A DNA stretch of 9,856 bases. Source: a bacterium. GTDB lineage: Bacteria > UBP15 > UBA6099 > DSWB01. The stretch lies in NCBI GenBank assembly GCA_020061125.1, contig JAGUYV010000472.1:1-9856 (forward strand), in the 5' to 3' direction. The stretch's first letter is position 1, and each line of letters starts with the position of its first letter. The position numbers were made by a program, and so were the translations under genes. This document shows, one piece after another, positions 7,227-9,856 of this stretch. The notes beneath the pieces are model-generated. The model was not told the origin of the DNA, did not search any database, and saw only the letters and a list, made by a program, of their open reading frames with translations.

Positions 7227-7235
7227 TGGTAGAAT
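7227..7235 (+). promoter_or_regulatory. Possible extended -10 (TGGTAGAAT) close to the glycosyltransferase start
   Basis: TG-G-TAGAAT fits the extended -10 pattern TGnTATAAT with one mismatch and ends six bases before the ATG at 7242. No Shine-Dalgarno sequence is visible in those bases and there is no good -35. If it works, transcription would start at or next to the ATG, giving a leaderless or near-leaderless mRNA. It could equally be chance. Confidence 0.3.
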
Positions 7236-7241
7236 TGCGGC

Positions 7242-8153
7242 ATGAGAGAACCGGCCCTGTCCATTGTCATCGTGGCCTGGAATGTGAGGGATCTGCTGCT
7301 CGATTGCATTCGCTCCATCATTGAGAACACGGCGCTGGAATACGAGATCATCGTGGTTGACAATGCGTCGTCCGACGGCACGGGCCGTGCGATGGGCGAA
7401 TTTGCGGACCGGGTGGCGTTCGTTCCGATGGAGCGCAATTGCGGATTCGCGGCGGCCGCGAACCTTGGCATCCGGCGCAGCCGCGGGGATTTCATTCTGC
7501 TGCTGAATCCGGACACACTCGTTTGCGGGGACTGCCTCGAAACCCTTGTGCGGGTTCTGGAAACCGAGAGCAAAGCGGGAATCGCAGGCCCTATGCAGAT
7601 TGACCGCAACGGGCGGATGCAATGCTCCGCGCGCAGGTTCCCGTCCTGGACAACGGTGTTTTTCGGCGGCAGTTCGCTGCTGTGCAGGATTGCCCCGGAG
7701 AACAGATTTTCGAGGCGGGAGAGGCCGTGCTTCAATCACAAAACCCAGGCGCCTCTGCGGGTGGACTGGGTAACGGGCGCGTGCCTTATGATGAGGCGGG
7801 AAACGCTCGACGCCACAGGAGAACTGGACGAGCGGTTTTTCATGTATTGGGAAGATGCGGATTTGTGCCTTCGCGCGCACAGAGCGGGATGGGAGACATA
7901 TTGGGCGCCGTCCGCGACAATCCGGCACACAGGCGGAGCGTCAAGCCGCCAGGCGCCACTGCGATCCGTGGTTCATTACTACCGCAGCATGTACCTGTAT
8001 TACTGCAAGAACATCGGCGTCGGCGGGCGCGGATTCGTCAGATTGTGCGTGCTGATTTCCATCGGAGCATGCTGTGGAACCGCCCTGATCGCGTCTGTCA
8101 TCGGACACACGGCATCCCGATCTGCAAAAAGGATTTCAGGCGAGGCATGGTAA
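7242..8153 (+). CDS. Family 2 glycosyltransferase, rhamnosyltransferase-like
   Basis: This 303-residue protein carries a full GT2 (GT-A fold) core. The opening LSIVIVAWN (6-14) and EIIVVDNASSDGT (35-47) bind the nucleotide-sugar; NCGFAAAANLGI (66-77) and ILLLNPDT (85-92, with D91) follow the order seen in WbbL-type rhamnosyltransferases. VDWVTGACLMMRRE (174-187) and FFMYWEDADLCLR (199-211, acidic E204/D205/D207) are the acceptor-side and catalytic-base region, and HTGGAS (229-234) completes it. Such enzymes transfer a sugar, often rhamnose, onto O-antigen, capsule or other envelope glycans on the cytoplasmic face of the inner membrane. A hydrophobic segment at about 264-288 (GFVRLCVLISIGACCG and on) may anchor it. 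The donor and acceptor cannot be told. The gene stands alone rather than in a polysaccharide cluster. Its TAA lies 15 bases from the stop of the convergent ATPase gene. Confidence 0.92.
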   Translation: MREPALSIVIVAWNVRDLLLDCIRSIIENTALEYEIIVVDNASSDGTGRAMGEFADRVAFVPMERNCGFAAAANLGIRRSRGDFILLLNPDTLVCGDCLETLVRVLETESKAGIAGPMQIDRNGRMQCSARRFPSWTTVFFGGSSLLCRIAPENRFSRRERPCFNHKTQAPLRVDWVTGACLMMRRETLDATGELDERFFMYWEDADLCLRAHRAGWETYWAPSATIRHTGGASSRQAPLRSVVHYYRSMYLYYCKNIGVGGRGFVRLCVLISIGACCGTALIASVIGHTASRSAKRISGEAW

Positions 8154-8168
8154 GGGCGCGTGTGCGAG

Positions 8169-8936
8169 TCATTGCTCTTTGGGGACGATCAGGGCGCGGC
8201 CGCGGTGCGGAATGGCCTGCAGGCGCGCGTCGTACACGCGTTCGAGCACGGACTCGTCCCAGGGGTTTTCTCCGGGGCCGGGGCGAAATATGCGGCGATC
8301 CTTGAGAAACACGAAGTTGTCACCATAAAGAAACGCCATGTTCGGGTCGTGCAGCACGGCCAGCACGGTGAGTCCCAGGTCCAGAAACTCGCGCACGAGT
8401 TTCAAAAGACGCGCTTGGTTGAAAATGTCCAGGCTCGAAGTCGGCTCGTCCAGCAAAATCACGCGCGGCTCCTGGGCAAGCACACGGGCGATCATCACAA
8501 GCTGCTGTTCGCCCCCGGAGAGTTCGGTGAACGCGCGGCCGCGCAATCGGCCGATGCCGATGGCGTCTATGGCGCGCTCGGCCTTTTCGCGGTCTTCGGC
8601 TTTTGGCGCGAACGCCACATGCGCGGCGCGGCCCGTGAGAACCACATCTTCCACGGTGAAGGGAAACACGGAGGTGTGCGACTGGGCCAGGAATCCGAGC
8701 AGGCGCGCCCGGCCCGCGAGGCTCATGGCCGCGATGTCCTGTCCCAGAACAGACACGCGTCCCGCGTCCGGCGTCAGAAGCCCTGCCGCGAGCCGCAGCA
8801 GCGTGCTCTTGCCGCTGCCGTTTTTTCCGAGCAGAACCGTGAACTGCTTTTCGGGAATGTCCAGGGAGATGTTTTCGAGCACGGCGCGCCGGCCGTAAGA
8901 AAAAGCCAGGTCCCTGATCTCGATGGCTGCGCTCAT
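8169..8936 (-). CDS. ABC transporter ATP-binding protein of an iron-chelate/cobalamin-type importer
   Basis: This 255-residue ATPase drives a FecCD-type importer from the cytoplasmic side. All motifs are intact: Walker A GKNGSGKST (37-45), Q-loop Q85, signature LSGGEQQ (139-145), Walker B VILLDEPT (159-166) with D-loop SSLD (167-170), and switch His196 in AVLHDPN. Length and motif style match FecE, FhuC and BtuD. The start at 8936 follows GGGAGA (- strand, complement of 8942-8947) by five bases and gives the usual opening AAIEIRDLAFSYG. It lies 24 bases downstream of the permease stop, so the two are surely one operon. The substrate cannot be told from the ATPase: ferric siderophore, haem, cobalamin or another chelate are all possible. 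It ends 15 bases from the convergent glycosyltransferase stop, with no hairpin between them. Confidence 0.95.
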   Translation of the reverse strand: MSAAIEIRDLAFSYGRRAVLENISLDIPEKQFTVLLGKNGSGKSTLLRLAAGLLTPDAGRVSVLGQDIAAMSLAGRARLLGFLAQSHTSVFPFTVEDVVLTGRAAHVAFAPKAEDREKAERAIDAIGIGRLRGRAFTELSGGEQQLVMIARVLAQEPRVILLDEPTSSLDIFNQARLLKLVREFLDLGLTVLAVLHDPNMAFLYGDNFVFLKDRRIFRPGPGENPWDESVLERVYDARLQAIPHRGRALIVPKEQ

Positions 8937-8941
8937 GCGGT

Positions 8942-8947
8942 TCTCCC
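8942..8947 (-). promoter_or_regulatory. Ribosome binding site GGGAGA for the ABC ATPase
   Basis: Read on the - strand, GGGAGA stands five bases before the ATG at 8936. A second run, GGGAGG, lies just after the permease stop further upstream. Together they support efficient re-initiation on a shared permease-ATPase mRNA. Confidence 0.6.
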
Positions 8948-8960
8948 GGCTGGGCCTCCC

Positions 8961-9856
8961 TCACAGATTCCAGCCGATGCGGGATTTTTTGAGAAGATAA
9001 ATGAAGAATGGGCTGCCGATCAGCGTTGTGAAAATGCCGATGGGGATTTCGAACGAAGCCGCGGCGCGCGAGCAGGTGTCCACAATGAGCAGGAACGCGC
9101 CGCCGAAGGTGAAGCATGCGGGAATGGAGCGCGAGTTGTCCGGGCCGAGCATCATGCGCACCATGTGCGGAATCACCAGGCCCACCAGCCCGATGACGCC
9201 GCCCGCGGCCACGGCCGCGCTGGCCGCAAGCGTGGCCGGAACCAGAACATTCAGTTTTTCCCTTTCGGGATTCAGCCCCACCGCGCGCGTTTCCTCGTCC
9301 CCCATGGCCAGCACATTCATGCGCCACCGGAACAGGAACATGCCCGCCGCGCCCGCCAGGATCAGCGGCCCGGAACTCGCCACCTTGTCCCAGTTCGCCG
9401 TGTGCAGGTTGCCCATTGTCCACTGCACGATGGTTTGCAGCTTGAACGGGTCCGTGACGAACTGCACGATGGTGAGCAGGGCGGTGAAAAACCCGGACAC
9501 GATGATGCCGCTCAAGACCAGGGCCACGACAGACACGCTGCGGCCCGAGCGCGCAAGGAAATAGCTCATGCCCACGGCCAGCAGGCCAAAGGCGAAGGCC
9601 GCGAGCTGCACGGGCAGCCATCCCGTGGCCAGGGCAAGAGCCGCGCCAAACGCGGCCGCTGCGGACAGGCCCAGAATGTACGGCGACACCAGCGGATTGC
9701 GGAACACGGACTGCATGGCCGCGCCGCTCGCGCCCAGCGCGCCCCCCACCAGAAAGGTCAGAAGCGCGCGCGGCAGCCGGATGTTGAGCGTGACCGAGCG
9801 CACGAGAAATTCATTGACATCCGGGGAAAGCTCCGCGCCCGTCGCCGCGGACCACA
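8961..9856 (-). CDS. FecCD-family ABC transporter permease (5' end outside window)
   Basis: This is the membrane subunit of the importer served by the neighbouring ATPase. The frame stays open to the right edge through WSAATGAELSPDVNEFLV, so the GTG at 9803 is internal and not the start. The visible part is about 298 residues; family members run about 330-350, so roughly 30-50 N-terminal residues with the first membrane helix are missing. Signatures are clear: RLPRALLTFLVGGALGASGA followed by MQSVFRNPLVSPYILGLS near the N-terminal side; MNVLAMGDEETRAVGLN (the cytoplasmic loop contacting the ATPase) in the middle; GLVGLVIPHMVRMMLGPDNS and the closing helix FTTLIGSPFFIYLLKKS. Several further hydrophobic helices lie between. 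A periplasmic binding protein and possibly an outer-membrane receptor are expected beyond the window. The TGA is 24 bases from the ATPase ATG. Confidence 0.95.
   Translation of the reverse strand, partial: WSAATGAELSPDVNEFLVRSVTLNIRLPRALLTFLVGGALGASGAAMQSVFRNPLVSPYILGLSAAAAFGAALALATGWLPVQLAAFAFGLLAVGMSYFLARSGRSVSVVALVLSGIIVSGFFTALLTIVQFVTDPFKLQTIVQWTMGNLHTANWDKVASSGPLILAGAAGMFLFRWRMNVLAMGDEETRAVGLNPEREKLNVLVPATLAASAAVAAGGVIGLVGLVIPHMVRMMLGPDNSRSIPACFTFGGAFLLIVDTCSRAAASFEIPIGIFTTLIGSPFFIYLLKKSRIGWNL

Larger units (their letters stand above)
7031..7241. promoter_or_regulatory. Divergent intergenic region with palindromes and an AT-rich island
   Basis: This stretch separates two divergently read genes and must hold promoters for both. 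The half nearest the - strand gene is GC-rich and foldable: CCGCG/CGCGG arms at 7065-7069 and 7074-7078, an alternative GCGCT/AGCGC pairing at 7060-7064 and 7072-7076, a tandem CGCGGGC repeat at 7074-7087, and the palindromes CCGGCGCCGG (7106-7115) and TTCGCGAA (7116-7123). Next to it, 7124-7168 is strikingly AT-rich. On the - strand this island holds TTGTTA and TTTAGAAT-like elements, but their spacing (about 21) is poor, so no - strand promoter is firmly placed. A start in the island would leave a GC-rich leader of about 90-100 bases. Confidence 0.45.

Noticed and set aside
8320-9621. Long - strand open frame (about 433 codons) spanning the permease and ATPase
   Set aside because: It is in a different frame from two well-supported genes, with an Arg/His/Gly-rich translation and no membrane segments.
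9801-9803. GTG at 9803 as the start of the permease
   Set aside because: The frame is open to the window edge with family-like residues, and starting here would delete the first membrane helix.

Overview
The window is a compact, high-GC bacterial chromosomal segment with a Gram-negative flavour: Sec-type signal peptides, a FecCD-type ABC importer, and an OPT-family transporter of the bacterial type. The protein style resembles Desulfovibrio-like Desulfobacterota, but this is an impression from sequence feel, not a placement. I see no tRNA, rRNA, CRISPR array, insertion sequence or prophage gene.

Layout. On the + strand, bases 1-442 hold the C-terminal end of an OPT-family peptide/metal-chelate transporter. 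It is followed by typA/bipA (525-2336), a ribosome-associated translational GTPase with its own perfect TATAAT box and a GC-only hairpin at the predicted mRNA 5' end. Next comes a two-gene unit (2451-3158 and 3155-4078, ATGA overlap) encoding two unrecognised exported proteins. A near-consensus sigma70 promoter (TTGACA, 17 bp, AATAAT) lies just upstream.

On the - strand, 7030-4142 encodes a 962-residue protein that I read as a diverged PHP-type metallophosphoesterase-like domain fused to a polytopic membrane domain. It is the most unusual gene here. A 211-base divergent intergenic region (7031-7241), with GC-rich palindromes next to an AT-rich island, separates it from a + strand family 2 glycosyltransferase (7242-8153). 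The right end (- strand) holds a FecCD-type permease (8961 to beyond the window edge) and its ATPase (8936-8169). These are two parts of an importer for an iron-chelate, cobalamin or similar substrate.

The genes do not form a single pathway. Two short units are clear: the secreted-protein pair, and the permease-ATPase pair. The rest look like single housekeeping or envelope genes. The candidates for something undescribed are the PHP-like/membrane fusion and the exported pair.
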